Below are positions 21,170 through 31,543 of a stretch of DNA of 38,801 nt, piece after piece. The notes under the pieces were generated by a model that was not told where the DNA came from, searched no databases, and saw nothing but the letters and a program-made list of their open reading frames with translations. The translations under genes and the position numbers were made by a program. Position 1 is the first letter of the stretch, and the number at the start of each line of letters is the position of its first letter. This DNA is from Chara braunii. Lineage: Eukaryota > Streptophyta > Charophyceae > Charales > Characeae. The stretch is taken from the NCBI GenBank assembly GCA_003427395.1, contig BFEA01000163.1, positions 1,832,474 to 1,871,274 on the forward strand, in the 5' to 3' direction.

Positions 21170-21661
21170 CTACCACTGCAGCGACGAGTGAAAGCCCATT
21201 GCCGGAACAATGAATGCGACCAAGTCGTGCCGGAGGGTACGATCGCAAAAACGATCTTGGTAACGAACATAATTGTGAGGAATAATACCACGGCAAATGA
21301 ATACGAAGCCCAACATCCCGCCCAACTCTGCTGGGACTGCTGTAGCTACAAGTACGATGAATATTGCAACAACGATGATCAATATAAACACCACTAATAC
21401 AATGATCCCCCACGATCTCACGCACTGCAGACAACAAGCGCCGTGAAGAGCACCACGGGAGAAGAAATTAGGATTCGAGGCGCCATCACTGATGAGAAAC
21501 GCAACGGCCAGTACTGCTACGAGGAGCACTATGGCAAGGGTTGCGCAGATTAACAACCCGATGAAAAACACGATGGTCAGCAGCATAATGTTGGCTGCAC
21601 AGCCAAATCGGCCCTGGTCCCTTAGTCGCCAAACGTACGATTTGAGATTGAGCCTTCCCAT
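21170..21661 (-). CDS. Hypothetical two-membrane-segment ORF in repeat A (copy 2)
   Basis: 163 residues, the same length as 1494-1985, with the identical central block GALHGACCLQCVRSWGII and both hydrophobic segments intact. The substitution pattern relative to copy 1 is close to neutral. It has no recognised family and no promoter or start context that distinguishes it. Treat it as a weak candidate. Confidence 0.2.
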   Translation of the reverse strand: MGRLNLKSYVWRLRDQGRFGCAANIMLLTIVFFIGLLICATLAIVLLVAVLAVAFLISDGASNPNFFSRGALHGACCLQCVRSWGIIVLVVFILIIVVAIFIVLVATAVPAELGGMLGFVFICRGIIPHNYVRYQDRFCDRTLRHDLVAFIVPAMGFHSSLQW

Positions 21662-21802
21662 AGAGCATGTGAAGGTGCGGACGCTGTAGAAATCGTCTGC
21701 TGCTACGCTTCCTCCTGGTAGAACATGGGAAGATACATACTCAACGGATCATGAATCTTCCTTCAGAATGTGGGAAGGTGCAGCGCCCAAGGTAGGTACC
21801 TC

Positions 21803-21805
<3 letters not shown>

Positions 21806-21875
<70 letters not shown>

Positions 21876-21876
21876 N

Positions 21877-21964
<88 letters not shown>
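21806..21964. repeat. (CT)n microsatellite, about 159 bases
   Basis: A pure CT run with one N at 21876. The reverse-oriented C fragment follows immediately, so this run sits exactly at the switch from direct to inverted sequence. Confidence 0.97.
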
Positions 21965-21968
<4 letters not shown>

Positions 21969-21979
21969 CCCTCGCTTGT

Positions 21980-22252
21980 TTGTAGTGGTTGTTTTGTGTG
22001 CCTTCGTGTGGTAGGTGTGAGTATTGTGGTGTAATGCGTGGCGTGTGTGGCGCGTTCTAGTCAACCGACGTCGGATCGTGTTTGGGACTTCAGCCCCCCA
22101 GTGCGACGATTCACGTACGGGTCCGATTTTGGGCGTCCGACCGCCCGTACCCCCTATGTTACAGCAAGCGAGAAACGCCCTCGGCTGGGCCACCTCTGCA
22201 ATTGCATACGGAAAACTTTCGCATGTGGTTCAGTAGCTCGGCGGGGATACGT
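21980..22252 (-). mobile_element. Fragment of C element, inverted
   Basis: The reverse complement matches the middle of C (about 16388-16640), from CGTATCCCCGCCGAGC to the CA-rich part. Both element ends are missing. It abuts the CT run on one side and J on the other. Confidence 0.75.
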
Positions 22253-23455
22253 CATTGATTACCCTCCATGTGGCAGGTGGTGGTGAGATTTTATAAGTGA
22301 TTCCCCTTCAAAAGTGGAAGGTGGTTAAATGATTTGAAATGGCATGGAAAGCGGGTTGAATGATAAAGTTTGACGAGAAAGACCAAGATAAATTATTATT
22401 TTGGTGGAATTTTGGAAGGTCGCAAATTGGTGAAATTTTGAGAAGATGTCTTTAAGATGTGTGGTCGGTTTACTCTGATCAAGTGGGAGGCCACGACCCT
22501 GTGAATCTGGCGGTGATTTGAGGATTTTGGAGAGGACGACAAATTTTCTATATTGTTCTTGAGAGCTGGTAAATGCCTCTGAGACTTTGAGTGAGTCAGA
22601 CTTTTGCGTAATCCCACAGTAGGCCTGAGGTTATTGCGACACACCGTCCAGTCACTATGATGCTAATCTTAAGACATATTTTGTGAGGCCAAGCTAAGGG
22701 GCTATACTTAGCATCGCTGAAACTGTGGAACCTAACTCCCAGCGAGGGTCGCTGACCGGCACAACCTGACAGCGGGACCACGACTCACTAAAGGGTAAGG
22801 TTTGAGGGGTGTGACCGCATCAGAGAGTCTTATTCCCGCGGGATGTCGGAGGGGTAAGAGTCGAGTTGTATTTTTTGTGAGTCCTCATAGTATGATTTAT
22901 CAGGAGAATTGTCATCGTTGCGCAACCAGCGAGGGTACCGTTGTTAAAATAACAACGCGACGGACCGTAGACCTGACTCGATCAACCAGACTATGGTGGG
23001 CCAAGATGGAGACCTGACTCTATTGCACGGGACTGCAAGAGAGATCTGTGATAAAAGTTATATATACTTTTGTGGATAGTTTTGTGAGAAAGGTTATAAT
23101 GTCTTTAAAAGGTCTCGGTTAGGGTCCGCGTCCTAAGTTATGACCCTGCCTGCAGGACGATGACTAAACATGACACCCAACGATGAACCGGCAGATGTCT
23201 AGGACAAAGGGAGAGGATTATCGGCAACTACCTAGCATGAACTTTATGTTGTAGTACGGATCTAGTACACCTGCGCGCGCAGGAGACCCCGAGTAAAACT
23301 CTGGCAGCAGCGAGACATATTGGGTACTGTCTGTTAAACACTCGAACAGAGTCAGTCGGCCAATCGGATTGGTTCTTTTCTCGTCAGCATTTGGAGTTGT
23401 GGTTGAATTGATAGCTTTTTTATTATCCGACGCGACGGGGATGTCGCTTAATAAG
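22250..23455 (-). repeat. Repeat J, inverted copy
   Basis: Reverse complement of about 12946-14180. The junction with the C fragment falls right after ATTGATTACCCTCC, so the 2-kb K segment and the start of C are absent here. Confidence 0.75.
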
Positions 23456-24530
23456 GTCCGGTGTGTTGTCGGCGCGAATACCCTTACAAGGGTATCCGCC
23501 CTGTTTTTTGCAAGTGACGGAAAGTAAGGTTTGTTCAGAACTTGAGTATACCGTGCAAAGTTGTTGTTGTGTTTGGTTCGCGTTGACTGAGTGGTTGACG
23601 GGGAGTAGAGAGTGTGTGGGCGCGCAGTTTCGAGGCGCGCGTGATGATTTTTATTCTTGATGTTATAGAGTTGGCGTTTCCGCCGGCAAAACTTTTAGCT
23701 TTGATTAAAACAGGAAGAGTTCTTCTTTTATTGAAGCGACCATGGTGCATCTGCGTTCATACGGCATGCGAAGTGGCGTTGCTTTTGAGTAGTAATTGGG
23801 ATGTGCGAGAGAAAGTAGAACGCAAGCGGTGACCTCCGCGTGGTAGATGCGGGAGGTTGGCAGTCGTGGACGGAGCCAGACCCTATGGGCGGCAGTTGTT
23901 GAGGTCACATAGGGTGTAACACACTAAGGTGACGGGGTATTGTCGGGGGTTGGACTCATTAGAGAGGTCTGAGGGAGCAAGTGCGAACAGGATCTAGTAG
24001 GAACGAAAGCCGGGGGTTTCGGCAAGGCAGCAATAAAAGGGCCGGTCGCGGCGGGCTATTAGAGCCTCGGACCGCGCCCGCGGCATGAAGGGGCAATGCG
24101 CGTGGTGAGCCGCGCAACGGCTGCCTTGGAGGCAGCGGAACACGACATCACAAAGTTGTGGGCTTGGGGAATAAGCCAAGTGGTGGCCTTGGCACACCAG
24201 TGTGGGCCTGGGCGGGCTACAGTTACTCTTTAAATAGAGAACTGTAATTAGTTTAGGGCTTAGCCCTATAGGTTATGTCATTGAACTGTTACAAGGCTGA
24301 TTTTGGGATCGAGGCCAGTAGCAAGTATCAGGACAGCAAAGGAGTGCATTGGAGTAAGCTGAGGGGTTGAGGGTCCTGCGGGACTATCCCCCTTGGCTTT
24401 TTGCGGGGGGGTTCCAACAGCGGGCCCGCGAGATAGGATCGAGTACCAACAATCCCCCCCCATCCGTTTTTCTTTATTATTATTTTTTATTTTCTGAGAG
24501 TTAAATTTTTATTTTTATTTTTTCCTATTT
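23455..24530 (-). repeat. Repeat I, inverted copy
   Basis: Reverse complement of about 11861-12945. It retains the roughly 195-base part that is missing in the copy at 35136-36010. It carries the ATACCCTT hairpin at 23474-23499. Confidence 0.8.
23474..23499 (-). repeat. ATACCCTT hairpin, inverted copy
   Basis: Reverse complement identical over 26 bases to 12903-12928. Confidence 0.85.
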
Positions 24531-24807
24531 TCATCTTTTTTCTTATTGGGACTAGGCCCGCCCGGTACCAGTACCGGGACCTGTAGTGAGGACCAGTAGC
24601 CTAGTTCTATGGAGACACCCGTTTTTTTTATTTTTTTGTTTTTATCTTTATCTGTAAACTTTTTTATTTTTTTATTTATTTAGTTTTTCTTACTATTATT
24701 CTTTTTGGAACGGGGTCCGGTACCGGTGCCGGGACCTATGAAGGAGCCCAGCAGCATTGTTCAGTGGATACATCCACGAACTGCCGGGCTACCACTACCA
24801 TGGCACA
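24531..24807. other. T-rich spacer with two palindromic KpnI-like boxes
   Basis: Two related GC boxes of the form GGTACC(A/G)GT(A/G)CCGGGACCT occur at about 24567 and 24720, separated by poly-T-rich sequence. No gene is seen. No TATA box or plant upstream element precedes the U6-like sequence. Confidence 0.45.
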
Positions 24808-24885
24808 GTCCTTCGGGACATCCTTTAAAATTGGAACAACACAGAGAAGATTGGCATGGCCCCTGCGCAAGGATGACACGCATAA
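24808..24885 (+). pseudogene. U6 snRNA-derived sequence, 3'-truncated
   Basis: U6 is the catalytic RNA of the spliceosome. This stretch follows U6 closely from its 5' stem GTC-CTTCGGGACATCC through AAAATTGGAAC, ACACAGAGAAG, CATGGCCCCTGCGCAAGG and ATGACACGCATAAA. The ACAGAGA box is intact. The catalytic AGC triad reads GGC (ATTGGCATGG instead of ATTAGCATGG). The normal end (ATCGAGAAATGG...TTTT) is replaced by unrelated sequence, and no pol III promoter or terminator is visible. It is most likely a retro-copied, chimeric pseudogene. The 5' stem and CGCATAAA match the plant form of U6. Confidence 0.85.
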
Positions 24886-25578
24886 AGGTGGGAGAGCCCT
24901 GGCTTCCTCGCTTGAATGCTGCGCATGACTGCCTATCGGTGAGCTACGCCGTCTGACCGGCCTTACGACCGCTGTCTGCGCTAAGGGCGCATAGGAGGTA
25001 GTTGATGACCACAGCGAAGGAGGAGGGAAGTGAGGGAGAGGCAACTCACTCGTCTCCAACTAGGGAGAAAGGGGGAAGAAACAGAAGAAAGAGGCAGCAG
25101 GCAGAGCGAGGCAGCAGAGCCGGGCAGCAAGCGAGCCGATGGAACATGAGTGAATCTGACCCGGAATCGCGCCGGGTACACTCGAAGGAGGGAGAATGAG
25201 GATGGCGGGGCGAAGAGCCTTGGCGCGGGGAAGTAGATCTTGGGGCTTTGAGGACCGGCCAGACCAAATCTGTAGTTAGAATAGAGCGTAGGTTAGTGAA
25301 TATGGTGGTAGGAGGAAAGTAGGCTGCGCTGAGCTATGGCGGAGAGGTGAGAAGAGGGGAAGAAGGAGGGACTCATCTTCAGCGGATGCTACGGGCAGCC
25401 TACTGAGCAGGAATGCTGAGTCAGGAGAGCCAACGAGTGCTGAGGTTGTGCAGCGAGACAGTGAAGGAGAGGCTAAGAAGAAAGGGGAAAGGGGGGGAAT
25501 GAACCTGGCTGGGTTCTGCGTCAGGCGCACTCGAGAAGTGGAGTGACAGATTGGAAGGGCGGAGCTGGCTATGGGGGA
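24886..25578. other. Purine-rich segment downstream of the U6 relic
   Basis: Just after the U6 relic, the minus strand (about 24955-24895) contains GGCGTAGCTCACCGATAGGC, which resembles a tRNA 5' half. The rest (25000-25578) is A/G-rich, complementary in character to the pyrimidine-rich G and H sequence. No protein is recognised in the open frames here. Confidence 0.35.
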
Positions 25579-25930
25579 CGAGAAAACGTATGCCCCGCCC
25601 GTTTCCTCACGGAAGTGAGCAGGGGAAGATCGTAAATGAGGGTCTTTAGGCTGGGGGACCGCGAATCCAAGCGTAGAATTAGTAGAGAGTAAGGAGACAC
25701 GGAGTTAGAATGGAAACGTGGGGCGCGAAGATGGCGGTGAGGAAGGAGCAAGGAGGAGCGAGAATGAAAAATCTGTATCTCGCTCGTTCCTCCACGGAAT
25801 CGAGCGAGGTAAAATGCAAGTTTGGGGTTTTGGAGCGATATAAAGTGAATGGCAGCGACATAATTCCAATTCGTGCAGCAGTTAGACCGGCACAGGCAGC
25901 AAGAGCTGCGCCTAGGAGGTAAGTACACTG
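25579..25930 (-). repeat. G hairpin satellite, inverted copy
   Basis: Two hairpins lie about 190 bases apart: 25592-25626 (CCCCGCCCGTTTCC with GGAAGTGAGCAGGGG, imperfect) and 25779-25808 (CTCGCTCG with CGAGCGAG, extended by TTCC/GGAA). Their spacing and position between X and I match the left array. Confidence 0.75.
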
Positions 25931-26579
25931 TAAGACTTATGTAAAAGTGAGATGTATTTTACCGCGTTCTAGGGGAAGATTCATGTTCACTTTTTTGCAC
26001 GTTCAGGGAGTAAGGGAGGCAGGCCTTGGCCACCTTCATTCGTTCTCTGTCGTTGCCTCGACGGGCAGGGACGCTTCACCTTAGGAACGTAAGAGTGGTG
26101 GAACCGTTAGTGGCTGGTCCCCTTCGAAGCTACCTCATTCATGGGTGTTGCCACTCTCCCCGACGATGATTCGTGTGCACCCTCCCTTTTCAAGTATCCT
26201 GCCTCCCTTGGATCGTGGTTGCCTATGCCCTTTCTGTCTACTCTATGTTCCTCCCTTGTCGCCTAGAATTTCCGAGTTAGGCCATGCTTACTGGCCAAGG
26301 GCACCCTGTTCCTGGTCAAGAATGGGGCTAGGTGCGCGGGGATGACGTGCAACTGCAACCAGAAGGAAAGAGGTTAAGCAAGAGAGAGAGAGAGAGGCAG
26401 AGGGAGAGAGAGCATCCACCAGATTGAGTGGGGCCGGGCGGGTAGCTCTGCGCAACCCGGCCACTGCGATGCTGCCCATGCAGGGGTGGAAGGAGCGTGA
26501 GGCAGACACAAAATAACAACTCACCTGTTGGTGAGCGTCTGATCGAGGGACGGTAGTTAGAATTTAAGCTCCATTACAA

Positions 26580-26585
<6 letters not shown>

Positions 26586-26636
<51 letters not shown>
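26586..26636. repeat. (TA)n microsatellite
   Basis: An uninterrupted TA run of about 51 bases. Confidence 0.97.
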
Positions 26637-26638
<2 letters not shown>

Positions 26639-28209
26639 AGTACGTCCCCTGTGTATACTCATCACCGGATTCAAGTGGCATTACGCATTATACTTGCCAT
26701 CTTGATCCCAACCTTGCCCTGAAGAGATGTTTGTTTGGCAGCAGCAGCTGCTACAGGGTGTCATTGTCAGGAAGGTACAGCAGGGCAACGAGAGCTCAGG
26801 CTACTGCCATAAAGCTGCTGAACTCCAGAGTTGCTGCTGCTGTTTGACTGTGGATGCTGCTACGACACGTAGCTGTGGCGGGCGCTGTTCCTCGCTGGGC
26901 CTGCTGTGTTTCACTGGGGCTGCTGGAATACGGTGCTGTGGGTCGCTGTGCATCGCCGCTGCTGTGCCTCCCCCGTATACACTGGTTACAAAGTGTTTTG
27001 CGTGACGCCTTGCACCACATCATTCCACGGCGCAAAGGGGGTCGCTCGTAGCCGAGTAGGGGACCGGTGAGATGGCCATTACGATCGGCAGGCTGTGAAG
27101 CTTGCAGGCTGTTGCAGCAAGCCCACTGGAACTGTTACAGCAAACTGTCATTGCTGCTGGATCAAGTAGCCTTCACTGAGCTGCTGTGGTGCAGCCCTGC
27201 TGAGGCACCCTGTACCTGTGCTGAGTTTTTCGTAAGACTTCGCCGAGAACACTCCCTTTGGAGCCATGATTGTCAGACACGAGGGTTGTGTATGTATGTC
27301 TACCCATACTGTCTGACCGACCGCTGTTTCCAATTGCGGTGCACGATAGTATTCAACCACTTTGGCTCCAACGGATACGGAGGGCGGTTGCTATTTGTGG
27401 GTTCAGGCTTAGAGACAGTTCAATAAACTGGTACTAGGATCTAGGGCTGAGGTGAAAAACTACAGTAGAGGGAGATGGCTGTGTGGGTTGCTGCTACTGA
27501 GGGTGTCAAGGGGCCGTGTGAGACAACTGTGGAGGCGGTGACAGAGGCTACTACTGCTATTATCACTATGGGTGGTGATTGGCTCGAGAAAGGGGTGGTG
27601 ATACCGCTGCTCGACGTCCTGGTCCGACAGGAGCAGGTACCCTGTCACGACGGGGGTCTGTGTGGATGACATTTGCTTAGACTCTGTTACTGGGGTGTAG
27701 TAGGCATCTGTGTACACTTTGCGGCTGCTCCTGTGCAACTCTGGGCGCGGCTACGGTGCGCAGCTGTCGTGTCCACTATCCATTGCTGAGTCTGTGGCAT
27801 CCTGTGGGGCTTTCACCGGATCTGGCTGCGGCACGGCGCTGTAGCTCGCTGTGTGTCACCGCACGTTGCCATATGGCGCTGCCCTGTTGAGCATCCCGTA
27901 TGTTGACTAGGTCCTTGAGGTGCGTTGTGCGCCCCGTCGCGCACTTACTGGGCGCAGCACTGCCTTGTGGCTATGTTGTGCATCATACCCTACTCTAGAG
28001 CGATACTACGATTGCGACCAGCAGTACTCTGGCTAAGGTATACATGAGAGTTGTTGATGTGTATATAGGTGGAACTGCGGTGCTTCCAAAGGCCGTTGCC
28101 GGAGTCCCGATATTGCTGTGTCTGGCACAAGATTCTGTACTAAGCTTGGCAGTACCTTGTCCGCAAGTACAGCACACCTTGCTGAGGTTGACGCGCGCGG
28201 CAGACTTCA

Positions 28210-28239
<30 letters not shown>
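28210..28239 (+). repeat. Poly-G run of 30
   Basis: Thirty consecutive G bases. Long G homopolymers are rare and can fold as G-quadruplex; they are also prone to sequencing error. Confidence 0.9.
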
Positions 28240-28240
<1 letters not shown>

Positions 28241-28429
28241 GTACTTGAACGCAGGCCTTCTAGGCTGCGTAATGGCGGACTGGTCAGAGAGAACAACACC
28301 ACGACGGGAGTGAGTGATCAGGATTGGCAAGGAGGGGCTATTGCCGCAGCTTGGGGGACTGTCAGGGGGGCCGTCATGCTGTGTTTTGCCGTCGGTCTGG
28401 CCGTATTGCTGCGGTTTTTTGGCTACCAT

Positions 28430-28930
28430 TGCGGGGCCCTCAGGCGCATCAAGACAACAAGGTCCTCTCCAGTGAGATTGAGTGCACCTATCTGAGGGTT
28501 TAAGCTTTTTTAGTTCTATCCTTCTCAGTCTCAGTCTAGTCATTTGGCTTCGAGAGGAAGGCGGCAGGCGAGATTGAAACCCGTAATCTGCGCTAAGGTC
28601 TCTGTGGGAGGTTCAACCCACCGATTGCGGGAGCTCTGTCGGAGCCCAGGCGGGGTTCTAGAGGCAGGGAACTTCATATATATTCTCGTTTGTCGCGTGT
28701 AATCCCTTCCCCTATTTTGCTATCCTTGGGTATCTGAAGAATACCATGTAAGGATACTACTTTTGTTTTGTTATGTATGTCGGGACATGCATTGTAAAAG
28801 AATAAATGAACAAGTTTATATGAGAGTTCAGATAAACTTGAGTGGTTTCAGACAGAATGAACTGAGGGAAGGTGGGATGGAGGTGTATTGCATGTTTTGA
28901 CCGGATCAACCCAAGGCTGAACTCCTCTAA
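28430..28930 (-). repeat. F block, inverted copy
   Basis: The reverse complement matches 1-530, for example GAGGAGTTCAGCCTTGGGTTGATCC against GAGGAGCTCAGCCTTGGGGTGACCC. It supplies an unambiguous version of the N-containing A sequence. Confidence 0.85.
28562..28640 (-). other. tRNA-like fold in F, inverted copy
   Basis: On the minus strand it has the ends GACAG and CTGCC, the GAGCTCCCGCAATCGGTGGG segment and a GGGTTTCAATC T-arm-like segment. It is diverged from 7901-7979 but has the same layout. Confidence 0.35.
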
Positions 28931-30165
28931 GTTGATGTGGGCTCAGTGCTGTGTTTTATTCATGGTTGCTGGGCTGACTGAATGGTTTTGAGGGATGGGC
29001 CTATCCTAAGTTGGACGGACCAATCGCTGTTTTTTTCTGGGGTTTCTGAACAGGAGGATGGGCACCCTAAGTTGGGAGGTCCCAGAATCCTGGTGTTTCT
29101 TTTGTGGGTTGCTGAAAACAGGACTGGGAGTACTCTAAGTTGCGTGAACCTAATTTTGTGTGTGTTTCTTCTGAGGGGAACACCGGCATGAGACGAAGCG
29201 TACCCTTAGGTTAGGGTGGCTTAGTCATAAGCCATGAACCAAATGGGTAACCAAATTATAAAAAGTGATATATATTATTGGATTCATATCTTCTGACAGA
29301 CCGGGCACCCTAGGTTGGGAAAGCCAGTCAGTAAGTCAGGTAGAACAAAAAGAGAAGAGAAGTGAATGAAGAGTATAATGAAGGTAACCCGGGCAGACTG
29401 AGTGTACCCTTAGGTAAGGGCGGCTCAGTCATATGCTCGTGATAACAAAAAGAGCAGAGAGTTAATATAAATCTTCTTTTATTTTCCCTTTTTAAACAAA
29501 AGGCAGAGTTGGATGTCTTCCTAGGTTGGGTAGGTCTGACTATCTGCCTAAGAAGAGAGAAAATCATGGAGTTTCTGCAAATATTCATGGTTGCTTAAAT
29601 TGTTGTTACGGAGGCTAAGCGTACCCTTAGGTTATGGCGGCTTAGTCCTACGTCGTTCGTACTTGTTCAGGCAGATCGAACGTACCCTTAGGTTAGGGCG
29701 GTCTGGTCGCAAATGCCTTATGTAACTTAAATTGTATAGGCTAACTAGGCGTACCCCTACGTTGGGGCAGCCTAACGATATGGCCTTATCGTTGATGTTA
29801 TGTAGGTTGGACGTACCCTTAGGTTAGGGCGGTCTGACCATTCGTCGTTTGTGGTTATTTAGGCAGGTTAAGCACACCCCTAGGTTGGGGCAGTTTAACC
29901 CTATGCCATATGTAACCTTGTTTGAAGCTGGCTAGGCACACCCCTAGGTTGGGGCAGTCTAGTCCTATGCTTCATGTTGTCAGTTAAGCAGAAGCCAGAC
30001 ACACCCTTAGGTTAGGGCAGTCTAATCATATGCTTTATGTATATAGTTTATGTTATGTTGGGCACACCCTTAGGTTAGGGCAGCCCAGTTGTGTGTACTT
30101 TACTTGTCTACCTAAGCAGGTCAGGCATACCCTTAGGTTAGGGCCTTGTCTGACCATATGCCCTA
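28930..30165 (-). repeat. E hairpin array, inverted copy (about 15 or more units)
   Basis: This is the longest and clearest array. Units contain ACCCTTAGGTTAGGGC, with paired outer arms that differ between units: GACTGAG (29396-29402) with CTCAGTC (29424-29430); GGTTAA (29866-29871) with TTAACC (29895-29900); TGGGC (30059-30063) with GCCCA (30083-30087). Unit spacing is about 60-65 bases at the distal end. Confidence 0.88.
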
Positions 30166-30529
30166 AGTAAGAGGGGACATAAGAAGGGGAGAAAAACTGA
30201 GTGATTTAACGAACTACTTGGGTCAAACTGATGTGGGATTGTGAGAGATGTTTGTCTATGCATGCTTGTGGGTTGTCACTCTGGGGCGTCTTTTTGATAG
30301 GTTAGCTGCTTAGATGCTCGCCTAGTGCTGGAGCCATAGGTAGGTCAGATGGATGATGGGAGGGAGGACTTGGAATGGAGATAGGACTGACCCTGCTAGG
30401 AGTTAGGATTAATGCTAACTCACAATCTCATCTAGAGATCGTGCAGGCTATCATTGATCTTGAATCATCAAGCAGGTGTCAGAAGTTAGTCCCAAGTATA
30501 GTTGCTTTGTCTTTTCTGTCTTTTTCAGC
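30166..30529. other. Spacer between E and D, inverted half
   Basis: Non-coding and counterpart of 17961-18300. The open frame 30375-30728 runs through the D repeats and is not a gene. Confidence 0.5.
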
Positions 30530-30770
30530 TTTGTATAAATCTTGGCAGGCTCCTGTTCCTACGGGAAGCGCTGCCGAAATTTCTACAAATCTGAAAGAGT
30601 TAGTCATTTTTAAACTTGTAGAAATTTTGAGAGGGCACTTTTCCTACGGGAAGCGCTGCCGAAATTTTGTAGAATTTAGAGAGAGATTATTTTCAGCTAG
30701 GAGAAATCTGGCAATCTATCCTGTTTAGGGGATGTGCTGCCGAAATTTCTTACGTTTTTAGATAAACATC
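30530..30770 (-). repeat. D array, inverted copy (3 units)
   Basis: CTACGGGAAGCGCTGCCGAAATTT and variants, with CTGCC at about 30571, 30656 and 30737, a spacing of 81-85. Confidence 0.8.
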
Positions 30771-31543
30771 GGAGGTTAGTTAGGAAGGCAGGATTATATC
30801 TTGATCACTCAAGTGTGGCTTGGGTGTTGGCCTGTGCTGCATTGCAGGTCACCTTTATTCAGATTGATTCAAGGCTTGACTAGCTTCAAGCGGATCCTAC
30901 AAGGATCATCTTCTGTTATCCTTTAATAACATGTCGGTTTCCGGCTTAACTCTAATTCACTCTTGTCACTCAACCTAAAGACTTTAGCCATGTGGTTTGA
31001 TTTATTTGCTGTGTTTTCACCTGGACTTTAATTGAATGACCATTTATTAAAGATACTGAGTACTTTATTTTGAGAGTTGCGCAAAGAGTGAGGCTTGTGT
31101 GGCGAAAGCAAGGGGTGTGAGAACAAAAAATGGTTGAAGTTGACCCCGTGTAGCGTGTGCTCTGTTGATGTGGATCTTTGATGTGATTGCAAGTATGTTC
31201 TGTGAATTGAAGTCCAGACTGGGTTTTGCGTATGATTATACATGTGTATATATAGTTGAAGGAAACCACACTGTAATTGTGAGAGTGATCGTCTCCTATC
31301 TTATAACTCTTATATCATGTTTCTTGTGTCCGCTCGACCCATTTGAGACCGTGCGTAGTGATTAAGTAAGTTTTGCACTGAGAGAAAAAAAAAGGTCCCC
31401 CTTTGACCTTTTGCTTTTTAGAATTAACATAGTTGGACGTTGGAGTCCGTGGCAGCCTTCGAAGTCAAGCCCCCTGATCTTTGGCTACCACGACAACTCT
31501 AAAGCTGTCTACTCAACCCCTCTGCACAGGGTGCAAAAGAGGG
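30771..31543 (-). repeat. Spacer between D and C, inverted copy
   Basis: Reverse complement of about 16945-17690. No coding content is seen. Confidence 0.7.

Larger units (their letters stand above)
19619..21965. repeat. Long direct repeat A, copy 2
   Basis: It starts immediately after the gap with the same GAGGAGCTCAGCCTTGGGG as position 1 and shares the same single-base N positions over the first 400 bases. From about 760 onward it has real differences, mostly C/T and G/A. It ends in a CT microsatellite much longer than that of copy 1. Confidence 0.85.
25931..28430. other. X segment, inverted half (no gene recognised)
   Basis: About 2.5 kb. Parts near 26720-27200 are rich in GCTGC/CAGCAG, like the CAG-rich X sequence elsewhere. 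Open frames such as 26727-27005 and 27067-27426 are Cys/Leu-rich because of the CTG composition and contain no domain I recognise. It includes a TA run and a G homopolymer. Confidence 0.4.

Noticed and set aside
21768-22034. Ser-Leu repeat protein
   Set aside because: It is a pure translation of the CT microsatellite.
27995-28543. 182-codon minus-strand frame with a proline run
   Set aside because: The proline run is the poly-G tract and the frame runs into the F repeat.
28930-30165. CRISPR array
   Set aside because: Spacing is regular, but units are imperfect hairpins with diverged cores and variable paired arms, no unique spacers and no cas genes, in eukaryotic DNA.
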